Positions 33,368 through 45,235 are shown, counted from the first letter of the stretch. The stretch is 64,000 bases of DNA from Melieria omissa (GCA_963971225.1 OZ020268.1:39439348-39503347); one strand, 5' to 3'. Notes: generated by a model not told the origin, from the sequence alone. Translations and numbers: made by a program.

Positions 33368-34985
33368 ATAACAAAGGGTGGCAGGAAATGCGATGCATCA
33401 ATCGTTTCTTGAGAAGAAAATATTGCTTGATATAAAAAAGTTTCTAAAGAAAGTCTTTCACTTCTTTTGATCTCTCAATGATCTCCTCTTCAAATCTTCC
33501 CTAAGCCTACTTTAAGTTGTTTCTTTCCGAAGCTTAACCGAATTTCGTGGCAATAAATTTCACACTCTCCGCTTGGCCCCAATAGGAAAAAATTTTTTCT
33601 TTTTTTTTTACGTTAAATGAATTCTTCTACAAGCAAGTGTAGAAGATTTCGAATGGTTTATCTGCCAGGCGCATCTAATACACATTTAAGCGGCGTTTGT
33701 GGCACAAGAACATTGCCGTCAGCGGCGCATGTTGCAGTTTAATCAACTCAATTGCCACGTGAAATATTGATGCAATTTGCGCAAACGCAGCTCACGCATA
33801 CAAACACACAAATACACACAGACCGATTGGGGCCTGTGCGACATGATCACAACAATAACAACAACAACAACAAACGAGCAAACAACGTGATTCATACATT
33901 TGCTGGCAATATGCGCAAAATCAGGCTAAATTGTTGTTGTTGTTAAAATAAGAAGAAGCATAAAGAGTGCAGCGCATTATTTGGTGGAAATTTGCGCATT
34001 TCCATGATTTTAGATGATTTTTCCAATGGGAAAAGTGTGCATCGTGTGGCCGCATGCAGTGCGTTGTGTCGTTGCAATGTTGCACTCTTGTTGCATCGTT
34101 GCGTGCAACACGGTGCAATACTCGCAGTTGGGCTCCTTCGGCCCCGGACCCGATCGGAACATCATTATGCGGCGATGTGTTGGTAAACGCGTTGTTAATT
34201 TGCTATATGTTGTTGTTGTTGTTGCAGTTTGTTGTAGCAATCGCTGTTGCCATTGCTGCCTTGTTGTTTTCGTTGCTGTTGTTGTGCAATGTTTACGCTG
34301 TCAGCGATAACTTTGCTTTAACTTGTCCATTTTTGTTGTTGCCTATTTTGTGGCAATTGTTGTAGTCGTCGTCGTTGTTGTTGTGATTTTTGTTGTTGTT
34401 ATTATCCAATGTTGATGTTGCCAATGTTGTAGGCAAATTGTTAACATGCGTCGCTGTGTGATGTCTTTATGGCAAAGTGTGCTCGCGCGCGTTCCGCTTA
34501 TGTCGGCGCATCGCCTTAATCGCTCGACCACGCACCGGCTAATCAAATGGGGGACAAAATTATTGAGCAATTTGCTTTTACTTTATTGAGCAATTGCCAT
34601 TTGCCGTTTGCCGCGGCCGCAGCAGCAACAGCAACACTCGTCGTACGGGCCCGTTATGGCCGGTGCGTTGGTTCGACGGTTCGGTTGTTCGTTTGGCGCT
34701 GCTGCTGATATGCGCGATTTTATGATTATCCAGTAATTGGCCGGGATTTATGCGCCGTCTGACTTGTGCAACGGGCCTCTGATTGCGCCGAACCATGCCC
34801 CATGGCCACGAGACCGGCGACTCGTGTGCGCTCCCGCATTGTGGCTGGGACAATGTTTTTTGGCAAAGCAGTTCGCAGCGAACGAATTTGATTGAATAAA
34901 TATTGGAATTGATTGCAATTAGTGTGCGAACAATAATTGCAATATTGCATGACAGTTGGAGGACAACATGAGAAGTTGTGGACAG
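33368..34985. other. Noncoding stretch with (CAA/GTT)n tracts
   Basis: CAACAA/GTTGTT clusters lie near 33850, 33932, 34210 and 34375, with a short GC-rich part at 34600-34860. No domain-bearing frame was found on either strand. Confidence 0.6.
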
Positions 34986-35497
34986 TTAAACTGGCCAATG
35001 CCAACAATAAAACGAAATTTATAAATCTTGAGTGACAATAATTTGTTAAGACATTTGAATATACATTCGGCCAATAATCGGCTTCGGTCAATAATCGGCT
35101 TCAGCCACTACTTGGATTCGGCCAATAATTGGTTTCGGTCAAAGTACAGGCCGAAGGTAAAAATTTTTTGAGTACATATCGCTCGAAAAGGGTTACAAAA
35201 TTAGTTGAATTCAGAAGTGTTAAGCAGAATTGCCAGCACATACTTTCGGGTGGCGTTGCCCACAACCATTCACAATTTTCAAAACCATCAGTGGAAAACG
35301 GTCTAATCTGTACTCCAAATATTTTTACAATAAACAAATCTGTAAAAGTCTCAAAGTTAACTATAAATAGTGAAACTATTTGACAACTAGCGGTCGAATT
35401 TATTGACAACTCCTGTCAAATTGTTGTTTTTCACGTGTAAAACTATAATTGTTTCACTAAGAGCCAATTTTTCTGTGCAAGTTTAATTTAGGTTCTA

Positions 35498-36056
35498 CGA
35501 GGGCGGGTCAATAAGTCCGTGACTTTTTGAATTTCCCGCCTCTTAATTGAAATGGCAACACTGCTCCCGTCAACAGTTATCTGTCAGTTGACTCTTGTCA
35601 AAAATTTAACAAGCTGCGACATTTAGTTTGTTTTTGACAGCCATTAATATCAGACTACCGTGTTGACAGAGAAGAAAATGGAAAAAAGTGAATTTCGTGT
35701 GCACGAATGCACACATGTGCAGTTTCTATGGCAAAAATCCATTAATTGGGCTACGAATTGCTCCCTCATTCCACCTAGTCACCCGATCTAGCCCCAAGTG
35801 ACTATTTCTTTTTCCCAAACTTGAAGAAATGGCTCGGCGGAAAGAGATTTGCCTCCAATGACGAAGTCATCTCACAAACAAATGCCTATTTTGAAGACCT
35901 CGACAAATCATATTTTTCGAAAGGGATAATAAAACTGGAGAAACGTTGGGCTAAGTGTATAGATCTCAAAGGAGACTACGTTGAAAAATAAAATAACTTT
36001 TTATCTAAAAACATGTGTTTCATTCAAAAAGTCACGGACTTATTGACCCGCCCTCG
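35498..36056 (+). mobile_element. Irritans-type mariner, internally deleted, perfect 35-bp TIRs
   Basis: This 559-bp element is flanked by TA (35496-35497 and 36057-36058). The two ends are perfect inverted repeats for 35 bp (starting CGAGGGCGGGTCAATAAGTC). About 0.7 kb is missing relative to a full mariner. Perfect ends point to recent mobilisation in trans. The sequence outside the TIRs belongs to the TTCGGC repeat region. Confidence 0.96.
35678..35991 (+). pseudogene. Mariner transposase, internally deleted
   Basis: The ATG at 35678 starts MEKSEFRV, the N-terminal signature of irritans-group mariners. After a few codons the sequence leaves the frame and resumes near the catalytic end. There ELLPHST is followed by a TAG (35776-35778) where Tyr is expected, then SPDLAPSDYFFF with the last catalytic aspartate. 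The C-terminus runs intact: GGKRFASNDEVISQ, YFEDLDKSYF, LEKRWAKCIDLKGDYVEK and a stop ending at 35991. The DNA-binding domain and the first two catalytic aspartates are deleted. No active enzyme is possible. Confidence 0.93.
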
Positions 36057-36608
36057 TAGTTTAAACTTGGTCTTAACGTGAAATCGAAATTTTTCAGTCA
36101 AACTTCGGCTTCGGTTTTAGCCGAATGTCAGTATTGTAGCCAATTTGACTTGACTTGGCTTTGACTTCAGTTTTAACCGAATGTCAGTATTGTAACTGAT
36201 AAATCGGCTTCGATTTCAGTTTTAGCTGATTTTCAGTGTTGCAACCGATCAATAGGCTTCGACTTCGGCTTTAGCCGAATGTCAGTATTGTAGCCGATTA
36301 GTTCGCTGCGACTAAAATGTCACCTTCGGTCAGGTTCTATTTGAACTCTTTTTTCCATTGCAACACCAACCATGACTTCATTTGTTATATCTTTTGTGTC
36401 CAGGCAGGATTTTCCTACAACTTGTACATAATTTGATATCAATTGCAGCCATTTCGCTCAAAAGTCAAAATCATATTGTAATAAAAATTAAAACAAATTA
36501 GGTAATTTACTTTTGATTAAGCAACAACATATTAGTGTCAGAAGCATTTTGAAATTTTTTAACAATCAATTATGAAAGATGGGTTTTTTGTGAAAAGTCC
36601 CTTTTTAA

Positions 36609-36860
36609 CCCTTATTCTCATACCCAAACTTACTAACGTCGTTTGGCACCCGGGGTACCCGGGTACCCATTACATGAAATTTTTAAGTTTTCAATATTTT
36701 GTTAATGAAAAAACAAAATTTTTTAAATATATGATTTGTTCGCTTTTCACCTAAATAACGAGGATCCGAAAGGTAAAAAAAAAATTTTCATTATTTGTCA
36801 GTTTTTTTCACGAAAATACATCGCAGTGGGCACCCGGGTACCCGGGTATGAGAATAAGGG
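36609..36860. mobile_element. piggyBac-type MITE, 252 bp
   Basis: Both sides are flanked by TTAA (36605-36608 and 36861-36864), the piggyBac target. The terminal inverted repeats are a perfect 17 bp, CCCTTATTCTCATACCC. Near each end is a GC-rich box made of the palindromes GGTACC and CCCGGG (CACCCGGG.GTACCCGGGT); on the left it is separated from the TIR by about 21 bp. The interior is AT-rich and non-coding. TTAA plus CCC ends is diagnostic of the superfamily. Confidence 0.9.
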
Positions 36861-37599
36861 TTAAGTCCGAGAATTTGGTATTAAATTTTTTATTTAATTA
36901 TTATTTTTTGCTAGTTTTTCTAAGCCTTAAACATTCATTGAGGCACTGAAATACATTAGAAAAAGACTTGTAATGTCTCTAAAATTTTATATATAAAAGC
37001 CTATACAAGCAAACGCTTGAAAAACTCGTGACTTACATTAAAATATTTCTATATTACATTAAAATATTTGAACGACCGAAGGCGGATTTATGGCCAAAGC
37101 CGAATATTCGGCATAACTGAAATATTCGAAAGCGAAGCCACAAGCCGGATACTAGTCAAAATTATTTTAAAGACAAAACTAATCATATTTAACTTTCTTC
37201 TTTTTTTAAATAATTTCTTTGTTCCACTTAAGAATGAATAAAAGAGAAGAATTAATAAAAGAAAATAAATATATATTTTAGAAAAAAACTAACAGTCTTA
37301 AAGTTCAGTATGTAAGAAAAACAAAAATTTAACCATTCAATTGACATAAATAGCTGATTGTCGATCATTGTTATAAATCGCAATCGTTATCGATAAAACT
37401 GATATTTGATAAAATATTTCGAAACAGAGCAAATTGACTAGCATTACAGGGCAAAAACCTTCGGCTAAAGTATTCGGCTAGTTTAGTCGAAACCGAAGCA
37501 GAAGCAAAATCAGTAGATTTATTATACTGGCTGAATATGCCGAATACCGATGCCGAGAACAAATATTTGGTCAAACACCAATCTCCAGAGTAGAATATC

Positions 37600-38540
37600 C
37601 CTTGAAAGAAATAGGTCCCGTGATCCCGAAGTGGGCATTACTGGCCCAAGCGAGCTCTTACTTTCACTTTCTCCATTGTGCCAGAAGAGAAGATAAATAA
37701 TAAGAAAGCTGTCAGAAGTCTGTGGCAGCGCTGGCTGCTAGACTCCTTTAATTTTACTTACTTAAGTATATTAAATCAGATTTTCCATGAAAGGGACATT
37801 GGGACAAGTTTCAGAAACTCAGGACATGCCCAGAAAACTGTAACCTATTACAAAACTATCTGACTCTAAGATACAATAGGCTGCCAAGCCCGAGTTTTCG
37901 AGAACTTCTTTTCATAGGTTACTTTTTTGGCTGACCTTCACATGTATCCATCTATGGAGGAGCTGCGCCATGTGCTCGGTGAACGAGACATTGGGACAAA
38001 TTGCACAAAAGTCGACACATATTCGGAAAACCGTAACTTATGACAGAACTATCTGACTCTAAGATACAATGGGTTGCTAATCCCGAGGTTTTAAAAACAT
38101 CTTCTCATGGGTTAGGTTTTTGGCTCATCTTTACATCTATCCATCTATGGAAGAACTACGACATGTGTTCCATGAAAGGGACATTTGGAAAATCGCGGAA
38201 ACTCAGGACATGTCCAGAAAACTGTAATCTATTACAGAACTATCTGACTCTAAGATACAATGGGCGGCCAAACCCGGGCGTTTGAGGAAATTCTTTTCAT
38301 AGGTTAGTTTCTCAGATGACCTTCACTTCTATCCTCCCATGGAAGAACTACGACATGCGTTTCGTAAAAGGAACATTGAAACATTTTACCCAAATCTAGG
38401 ACACGTTCGGAAAATCGTAACTTATTACAGACCTATATGACTCTAAGATACAATTCGTGGCAAAACTGAATTTTTTAGGAACTTCTTCACATAAGTTAGA
38501 TTGTTGACTGACTTTACATCTATCCATCTATGGTTGATGA
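37600..38540. repeat. Tandem satellite, about 192-bp unit, four to five copies
   Basis: The anchor CTGACTCTAAGATACAAT occurs at 37860, 38053, 38244 and (one change) 38437, giving spacings of 193, 191 and 193 bp. Other boxes shared by units are ATCCATCTATGGA.GA, GG.ACATT and CCAGAAAACTGTAA. Copies differ by many substitutions but the period is constant, so units arose by duplication and then diverged. Confidence 0.92.
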
Positions 38541-40700
38541 TCGTTACACCTTGAGTAATAATTTCCCGGAATTACCACCATGTAGCCCTCTCTTTCAATC
38601 GATTTTACATTCTTCATTTTTGTGGTTTGCCAAACTTTGCAATATTTCCTTCAACTTTCAGCATTCTATGAGTTCTTACCACATCTTAGGTAAAGTAAGA
38701 GCGTTTATTATTCAATTTCTCTTCAATGCTCTTCGAATACTCTAAATCACAAACTAGTTAATAATCCAATCGTGATGCAGCAATGTGTGTCGAGTTTAGT
38801 AGTTAAACACACAATCGACTTTGCTAAAAGCTGATTTTCCATCGAGTGATTTGAAGAGTGACAGCGCGTGATTTACGTTTAAAATGGGCGTTAATTTTGC
38901 AAGATTGACAGGAACTTTGACCTGGGCCGGTATTTGCCATTCGAAAGCAAACAGAAAGCGTTGGAAATGCTATGAAAAGCCACAGAGACAGAGTAATGCA
39001 ACAACGAGTTTATGCAACGAGACGAGCGGTGCAACTCACTGAAGTGTGGGTAGAGGAAGTAGCGGGAGGAAACGGATGAAAGACGAAAGCGCGGTGCAAT
39101 GACAAAGTGCTTTACATTAACGCAGCCAACACACACACACACACATAGACAGACACATTGAAACACTCACACACAAATGAGAAAAGTGCAGTGCGAATAC
39201 TGCCACGACATGAGGATTTTAGTGCAGTTCTATTTTCTGATTGTTGCTTTTGCTTTTGCTAATGTTTTTGTTGTTGTTGTTGTAATGGGCCCATGGCATG
39301 CTGGTAGTGGCCTTTGGCCAAAAACTGTCGCAACTCATCAATTTCCATTCAGCATTTAAGCCATTCGGTTCCAGACTATTATTCACGCGCACCAGCGGCA
39401 CAGCCTCACTGGCCAACACCAACAACAACAACAGCAAATACATTGCACCGTTGCTGCAGAGTTGCGCACAAAAAGTGCTGTTGTGCGTTTTTCGCACCGT
39501 TTGACGTTAAACCAAAGCAATGAATGCTTTTAGCTGAAAACTGAGTAATTGAGTGACAATTAAGTTATTTCTAGCCTTTTCAAGTCCACCAACTAACCAA
39601 CCAACCAACCAGTCAGTTAGCCTCCCAGCCAACGCGTTGGCCATGTCTGGCGGCTACTCTCGTACGTCTGTCCGTCCGTCCGAGTGTGTGCCGCATCCTC
39701 AGTCGTCGTCGTCGTCGTTGTTGCACATCTGCGCAACGGTGGACAACCGCTGGTCGCGCGCAATGCGTTTGTGCGCGCAATGAAAAATTGCCGAGTTCAT
39801 ATCTCAATTATGCCACGCTGCCACATGCCGCATGTGGCAAGCACGCTGCGCCAGCACGCATGTGTGCCAGGTTTTGTGAGATTTTCGCTTTGCTTTTGCT
39901 TGCAGCCAATTCGTCATTTTGCGCCGCACCGACTCGTTGCAGCTGAATCGGTGCGGCGCTGTTCTGGTCGCAGCGGCCGATCGAAGTGAGGCGCGCGCAT
40001 GCTCATCGCTGCTGTCGACATTTTTGATTGAGATTAATCGCGCGTTTGACAGATAGCTGCAAGTGGACAACGACAACGCCGCCAATGATGCGAACGCCGA
40101 TGCTGATGCCGACGATGACTACGATGGGCCGCGTTGCTGTGTTCTATTCCGGCTATGGCGGTTTTTGTGTGCTGTACACCGATTGACACTCTTTGTTGTA
40201 GTTGGCCGCGCACGTCTGGTTGTGGCCACGTTGCATCGACCACTTTTTGCCGCTCAACGTTTTACCATTTGATTTCAGCGCTCAGAATATTTACGTATTT
40301 TTTCTTTGAGCGTCGAGTCGTTTGTTGTTGTTGTTGTTGGCACTTTTTATTGGTGGGTGTGTCGGCCGCGGCGGTGGTTAATTTAAATGCACTTAGTTCG
40401 AATGTGTTTAGCTTGAACTTTGACGTCACTTATGTCAAATTATGTCTTCATTTGGGTTGATGATTCCGGTTGCGTTGCGTTGCGTTGAGAAGTGAAGTGA
40501 AGTAAAGTGAAGTGAGTTGTAGTAGAGTTGTGGCATTTTAAGGTGAGGTCGCAGGCGTTGGTGTGGCAGTTGGTGAAGGGTTAATGTAGTGATTAAAGCC
40601 GCATAATGGCACTTTGTATTTTAAGCGTCAAAGTCGATGATTATTTGTTTTGACTTTAGTGATTTTCAGTGCCAAATCGGAAGACTGGGCGAGTATTGTT
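38541..40700. other. Noncoding stretch with (CA)n and (CAA/GTT)n tracts
   Basis: A (CA)n run lies near 39128-39145 and GTTGTT near 39268 and 40322. CCAACCAACCAACC is at 39592-39610, TCGTCGTCGTCGTTG near 39705, and GTTGCGTTGCGTTGCG followed by a GAAGTGAAGTGAAGT run near 40465-40515. The 39600-40300 part is GC-richer. No domain-bearing frame is present. Confidence 0.6.
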
Positions 40701-40719
40701 GAGTGGTTCAGTGAATATT

Positions 40720-41875
40720 GGTGAATCATGTTGAACATAAATGAAAGCTTTATGTGTTATGGAACATGGAAAGAAAACATAGAATGAGGAAAAAATATTG
40801 AAAACACAAATTATGTCAGAAAATTAAATTTTAAGTCTTTTGAAAGAGAAAACAAAACTGAAACAAGCAAAAGAAAATAATTAAGAGTCCAATTATGTTT
40901 GAAAATTAAATATTTTTTTATTTGAAATTGAATACAAAGCAAAAGGAAAACAAGACAATATTTGAAACCCAAATTATGTACGATAATTAAATTAATTTTC
41001 AATTTTATTATTTTGTTTTTAATTTTTAACATTATTGAAAGTTAAATAAAATTTGAGCCCAAATTATGTAAAAAAAATATTTTATATTTTTTGTTCACCA
41101 AATATTGGTGAATCATGGAAAAAAATATATTTTTGAAAAGGAATACAAAGGGAAGAAAGGGGGAGAAAATATTTAAAACACAATTTATGTTAGAAAATAA
41201 ATATTTTTATTTGTAAAGTGACTAGAAAGCAAAAGAAGAATAAGAAAATAATCAAAATCCAAAATTGTATTAAACAATTAATTGTTTATTGTATTTTGTA
41301 TTTGTTTAATTGTATTTTGTTTTTATGTTAATACACAGCATAAGAAGAAGAACGCAATAATAACTAAAATCCGAAAGTATCTTAGAAAACTTAATATTTG
41401 TTTTTTTTTAGTGAATACAAAGTCAAAGAAGAACAAGAAAATATATAAACCAAAATTTTGTTAAAAAAATATTTATTATTTTTGATTCAGTGAATATTGG
41501 TGAATCTTGGTGAACATAAATGAAAAAATATATTTTTGAAACGGAATACAAAGTGAAAAGTTGAACACCAAAGTTGAAAGTGAATAGAAAACCAAAAGAA
41601 AAAAAATAGTTAAAATTGAAATTATGTTAGAAAATCAAATATTTTAATTTTTTAAAATTGATTACATTGATTGAAAAAAAATTTAAAACAGTAATTTTGT
41701 TATAAAATTATTTTTTTAGAATTTTTGAATGTGACTAAAAAAACCAAAAGAAGAAGAAGAAAAATATTAAAAATCGATTTATGCTTAAAAATTGAAATAT
41801 TTATAATTTTTGAAAGTGAATACAACAAGTAAGAAGAATGAAAAAATATTCAAAACACAAATTCAATTAAATTCA
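40720..41875. repeat. AT-rich minisatellite, about 80-100-bp unit, about 11 diverged copies
   Basis: Units share the order CAAATTATGTTAGAAAATTAAATATTT, then a short spacer, then GTGAATACAAAGCAAAAGAAGAACAAGAAAA-like purine-rich sequence (each quoted in pieces: CAAATTATGT, GAAAATTAAATATTT, GAATACAAAG, CAAAAGAAGAA). Anchors lie near 40809, 40890, 40971, 41060, 41183, 41265, 41365, 41452, 41618, 41695 and 41778. The purine bias of the plus strand is marked. Confidence 0.8.
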
Positions 41876-41879
41876 AATT

Positions 41880-42840
41880 AACAAACTCACCATTTAGAAC
41901 CCCTTTTTCCCATTCTTTACACAGTTCCAGAACCAATGCAATCCTTTAGTGGTATTTTGTCAGAAGCCCATAAAACCATCATTCATTTCTCGCTCTTAAC
42001 ATTTTTTTAAAACCAAAAGGATTGCATTGGTTCTAAAAAAATGTTACGAACGAACAAGCCCCTCAAAACACCATTCAGAACCTCTCTCTTCCTTCTTACA
42101 TCCAGAACCAACGCAATTCTTGAGTGGGTTCAAGTCAAATGCCCAAAAGTCATTATTTAGAACCCTGTCTCCCATTCTTCCAGAACAAATGCAATACTTT
42201 AGACCCCCTTCAAACCATCATTCAGAACCTCTCTCTTCTTTCTTACATCCAGAACCAACGCAGTCCTTAATTGAGCTCTTGCAAATGCCCACAAAATCAT
42301 TATTCAGGACCGCGACTTTCTGTATCCAGAATCCATCCAGAACCAATTAAGTCTTTCAGTGGTTTCAAGTCAAATTCTCTTAAACTAAACATTCAGAACC
42401 CCTTTTTACTTTGTATCCATCCAGTACCATTGTAGTCCTTTAGTGGGTTCACCGCAAAGTTGAGGATGCAGTGGAATCAATCGATCAATCAACTGTCATG
42501 CCATTGTTTGTCACAAAAGAAATTACAGCTCCGGACACATGTGACCAAAATCCTTCGATGGATTTCCCAAAAGATCGCGTCTGAATCTACAGGGAACCAC
42601 ATGGATAAGGAAGGGCAGCGGGATTTCTAAAATAAAGCGAATCACAATGAATCCAAAAGGGTCTCCAAATGGAAATGGATGTTGAACACAACCCTTTCAT
42701 AACCTAACCTAACCTCACCTTAATGGGTTCAAGACAAATGTCCATTAATTCATTATTCTTAACACTGCCTTCTTTTTTAAATTCTATCCTTCTGTCTGGT
42801 CCAAGTTCCAAAAACCAACGCATTCGGTTCGTATTAAAAA
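41880..42840. repeat. Minisatellite, about 70-170-bp spacing, split by a LINE tail
   Basis: The boxes AGAACCAA(T/C)GCA.TC.TT.AGTGG and ATTCAGAACC recur with anchors near 41930, 42104, 42182, 42252, 42330 and 42423. They resume at 42718-42830 after the LINE insertion (TTAATGGGTTCAAGACAAAT, CCAAAAACCAACGCATTC). Plus-strand frames show repeated HSEPLSSFLHPEPTQ-like peptides, which are a by-product of the repeat. Confidence 0.75.
42452..42717 (+). mobile_element. 5'-truncated LINE tail, same family as at 26.2-27.2 kb
   Basis: About 266 bp match the 3' end of the 26-kb LINE (CACAATGAATCCAAAAGGGT followed by CTCC, then the tail CATAACCTAACCTAACC). Flanking sequences CCTTTAGTGGGTTCA (42437-42451) and CCTTAATGGGTTCA (42718-42731) look like a decayed target duplication of about 14 bp. 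No coding frame is left. Confidence 0.8.
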
Positions 42841-44405
42841 AAGACACACAATATAATGAGATCCAGGTTTATGTGGTAACTCTGGCATGACCTAACCTCA
42901 ATTATATTTCAAAAACGTATAGAGGTTTCAATAGGTTAGACACAGTTATAGTTGCTCACTTCTCTATCGTTGCTCTTTTCGAATACAAAAACAATTCATA
43001 TTTTAAATGAAAATACTGACGGAAGCGAAAAATCGCTCGGGAAACGCTGCCAAAACGTTGCAACAATAAATCAGCGACATCTGTCGCCCGCAAGTCTAAT
43101 GTGCCGCCGCCGTCGAATAAATTCAACGCGCCAGCAATAAAAAATACGAAAAAAAAGAAAAAAATATTAGAAGAAAATTGCATCAAAAATGTTTGCAGCC
43201 ATTTGGCACAATTGACAACGTTGACAAACGGACGGACGCTGGCACGAATGGATGCACAGATGGATGGATGGACGGACGGACGGCGGTGCAGTTCGGTGCG
43301 GTGCGACCATGTCCACTTCTAATTACCGCGTGGCGAAAACAACGCAAATGCAATCATCGTAAAAATGCGAAAATGTTTTGCTGCTGTCGATGTTGTATTT
43401 GTTGTGGTTGTTGCTGTGTTGTTCTTATTGCATTTCAGCGGCAGCAGTCGCTCGGAACTGCATTCTAAATGCTGATGGTGTTGTTGTTGTTGTCTAATTT
43501 TTGCCTTTTTTATTGGTTTGTTTGTTGTGTAAAATGTTACACGCGCACTCACACACAGCCATCGAATGCGCGTAGCCAAAACGTTTCGAATGGACGGACG
43601 GACGGACGCAGCGGCTGGTCGAGGCGAAAATAATGAAAAATCGCCAAGCGGCAGCGTACACACGCCACACAACATGCGGCGGCGGCAGCAATATTGCCAG
43701 ATTCGACAACAAAATATGATTTACTGCCAAAACAGCAGCACCAACAACAACATTAACAACAACAACACTAGCAATCGTCTCAACTCACACGCAATGCATG
43801 TGTGTGCAGATAGCACAAAGTTGTTGTGGTCAACAACAACAACAACACTAATGTAGTTGCATCGCTGTCAAATGTGCTCGCCACCTCAGGTGCAAACAGC
43901 CGCTTCGCAATCTTGGTCGCGTACACAACATCCATAGATCATCCTTTCTTATCGTCGCGTCCGCAACCGACAACGCGCGCCGTACGTGTCCGCCGTTTTG
44001 CCGCTGCAACACGCATACATGTCCCCGCAATGGCAGCAACCGCGATTTCATCCTCCTTCGTCTCCTCTCTCTCTCGTTTGACGATTTGTTTTGCTTTTAT
44101 TGTTGTTGTGTGTGTTTAGCTTGTGGTTTATTTTTGTTGCTGTCAGCGCGAGGTTATCAGCGTCGCAGCCGACGAAGTGCAGATTTGCAGCCACCTTATG
44201 CATCCCGCAACCCAACCCACCCCCCACCCGCATTGCGTCAGCCGCCAACGCTCCAAACGCATTGTCGTTGTTATCGGCGCCGGAACAATGCATTTGGCGT
44301 TTGTTCTCGCGGCGAAATTGTGATTGACATATGGAACTGTCAATGTGACACTGTGCACCGTCAAAGCAATTAATTGCTTCTTTTTTGCTAACATAATTGT
44401 TTACT
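42841..44405. other. Noncoding stretch with (CAA)n, (GTT)n and GGACGGAC repeats
   Basis: GGATGGATGGACGGACGGACGG is at about 43261-43282 (split here as GGATGGATGG and ACGGACGGACGG) and GGACGGACGGACG near 43594. CAACAACAA clusters lie near 43740-43860. The AAAAAAGAAAAAAAT tract at 43150 breaks up the left part. No domain-bearing frame is present. Confidence 0.6.
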
Positions 44406-44409
44406 TTCC

Positions 44410-45180
44410 TTTAGTGAGATCAATTTTAAGACTGAGATCTGTCAGAACAGATATCACTTCACGGATCCCAAGAAAGTTAGTTCCATTGGTGCGATTTTGG
44501 AAATGTAGGGTCTTCCAAGACTTTATGCAGATATCACTTTACTGATCCCAACAAAGTTAGTTCCATTGGTGCGATTTTGGAAGTGAAGGGCCTTCCAAGA
44601 CTTTCTACAGGTATCACTTGACTGATCCCAACATAGTTTGTTCCATAAGTGTGATTGAAACACTAATATCGCTCAGAGAAGAGATACCACGTCACTGATC
44701 CCAACAAAGTTTGTTCCATTGGTTGAAAGACTGAGATCTCTCAGAACAGATATCACTTCACTGATCCCAGGAAAGTTTGTTCCATTGGTGTTATTGAAAG
44801 ACTAAGATCTTTCAGAACAGAAAACTTTGTGCAGTCCTAGTTCACTGATCTCAACAAAGTTTGTTCGATTGGTGTGATTGAAAGACTGAGATCTCTCAGA
44901 ACAGATATCACTTCACTGATCCCAGGAAAGTTTGTTCCATTGGTGTGATTGAAAGACTAAGATCTCTCAGAACAGAAAACTTTGTGCAGTCCTAGTTCAC
45001 TGATCCCAACAAAGTTAGTTCCATTGATAGGATTTTGGAAGTGTAGGTTCTTTCAAGACTTTCTACAAATATCACTTCACTGGTCCCAACAAAGTTAGTT
45101 CATTGGTTTGATTTTGAAAGTGGAGGATCTTCCAAAAATTTGCGCAAATACCAGCAAAATTAGTTCCATTAGGCATTAAG
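44410..45180. repeat. Minisatellite, 66-84-bp unit, about ten copies, with a 155-bp higher-order block
   Basis: The anchor TGATCCCAACAAAGTT(A/T)GTTCCATT recurs at 44463, 44543, 44623, 44696, 44762, 44846, 44917, 45001, 45081 and about 45152. Two unit types alternate: one ends GATTTTGGAAGTG.AGGGTCTTCC, the other GATTGAAAGACT.AGATCT. The pair at 44762-44916 is repeated almost exactly at 44917-45071, so a two-unit block was duplicated last. Confidence 0.92.
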
Positions 45181-45235
45181 AGCTGGTAATGCCTGTGTTT
45201 TTAGATAATTTAGACAGCAAATCGATATCAAGCTT

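Larger units (their letters stand above)
35060..37565. repeat. TTCGGC/GCCGAA-motif repeats, dispersed, host of two transposons
   Basis: Words such as ATTCGGCC, CTTCGGCT and AGCCGAA recur at 35066-35155, 36100-36325, 37075-37150 and 37440-37562. The clearest part is a tandem set of four units of 49-56 bp, anchored on GTCAGTATTGTA at 36127, 36183, 36232 and 36281. Each unit contains the inverted pair TTCGGC..GCCGAA. The set may be the remains of one larger element or an old minisatellite; I could not find bounding terminal repeats. Confidence 0.55.

Noticed and set aside
37600..38540. CRISPR-like or regularly spaced repeats
   Set aside because: The whole unit of about 192 bp is repeated, not a short repeat with unique spacers, and the DNA is eukaryotic.
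42027..42350. 107-codon frame with repeated HSEPLSSFLHPEPTQ
   Set aside because: The peptide repeat mirrors the underlying DNA minisatellite; other units of the array are not open in the same frame.
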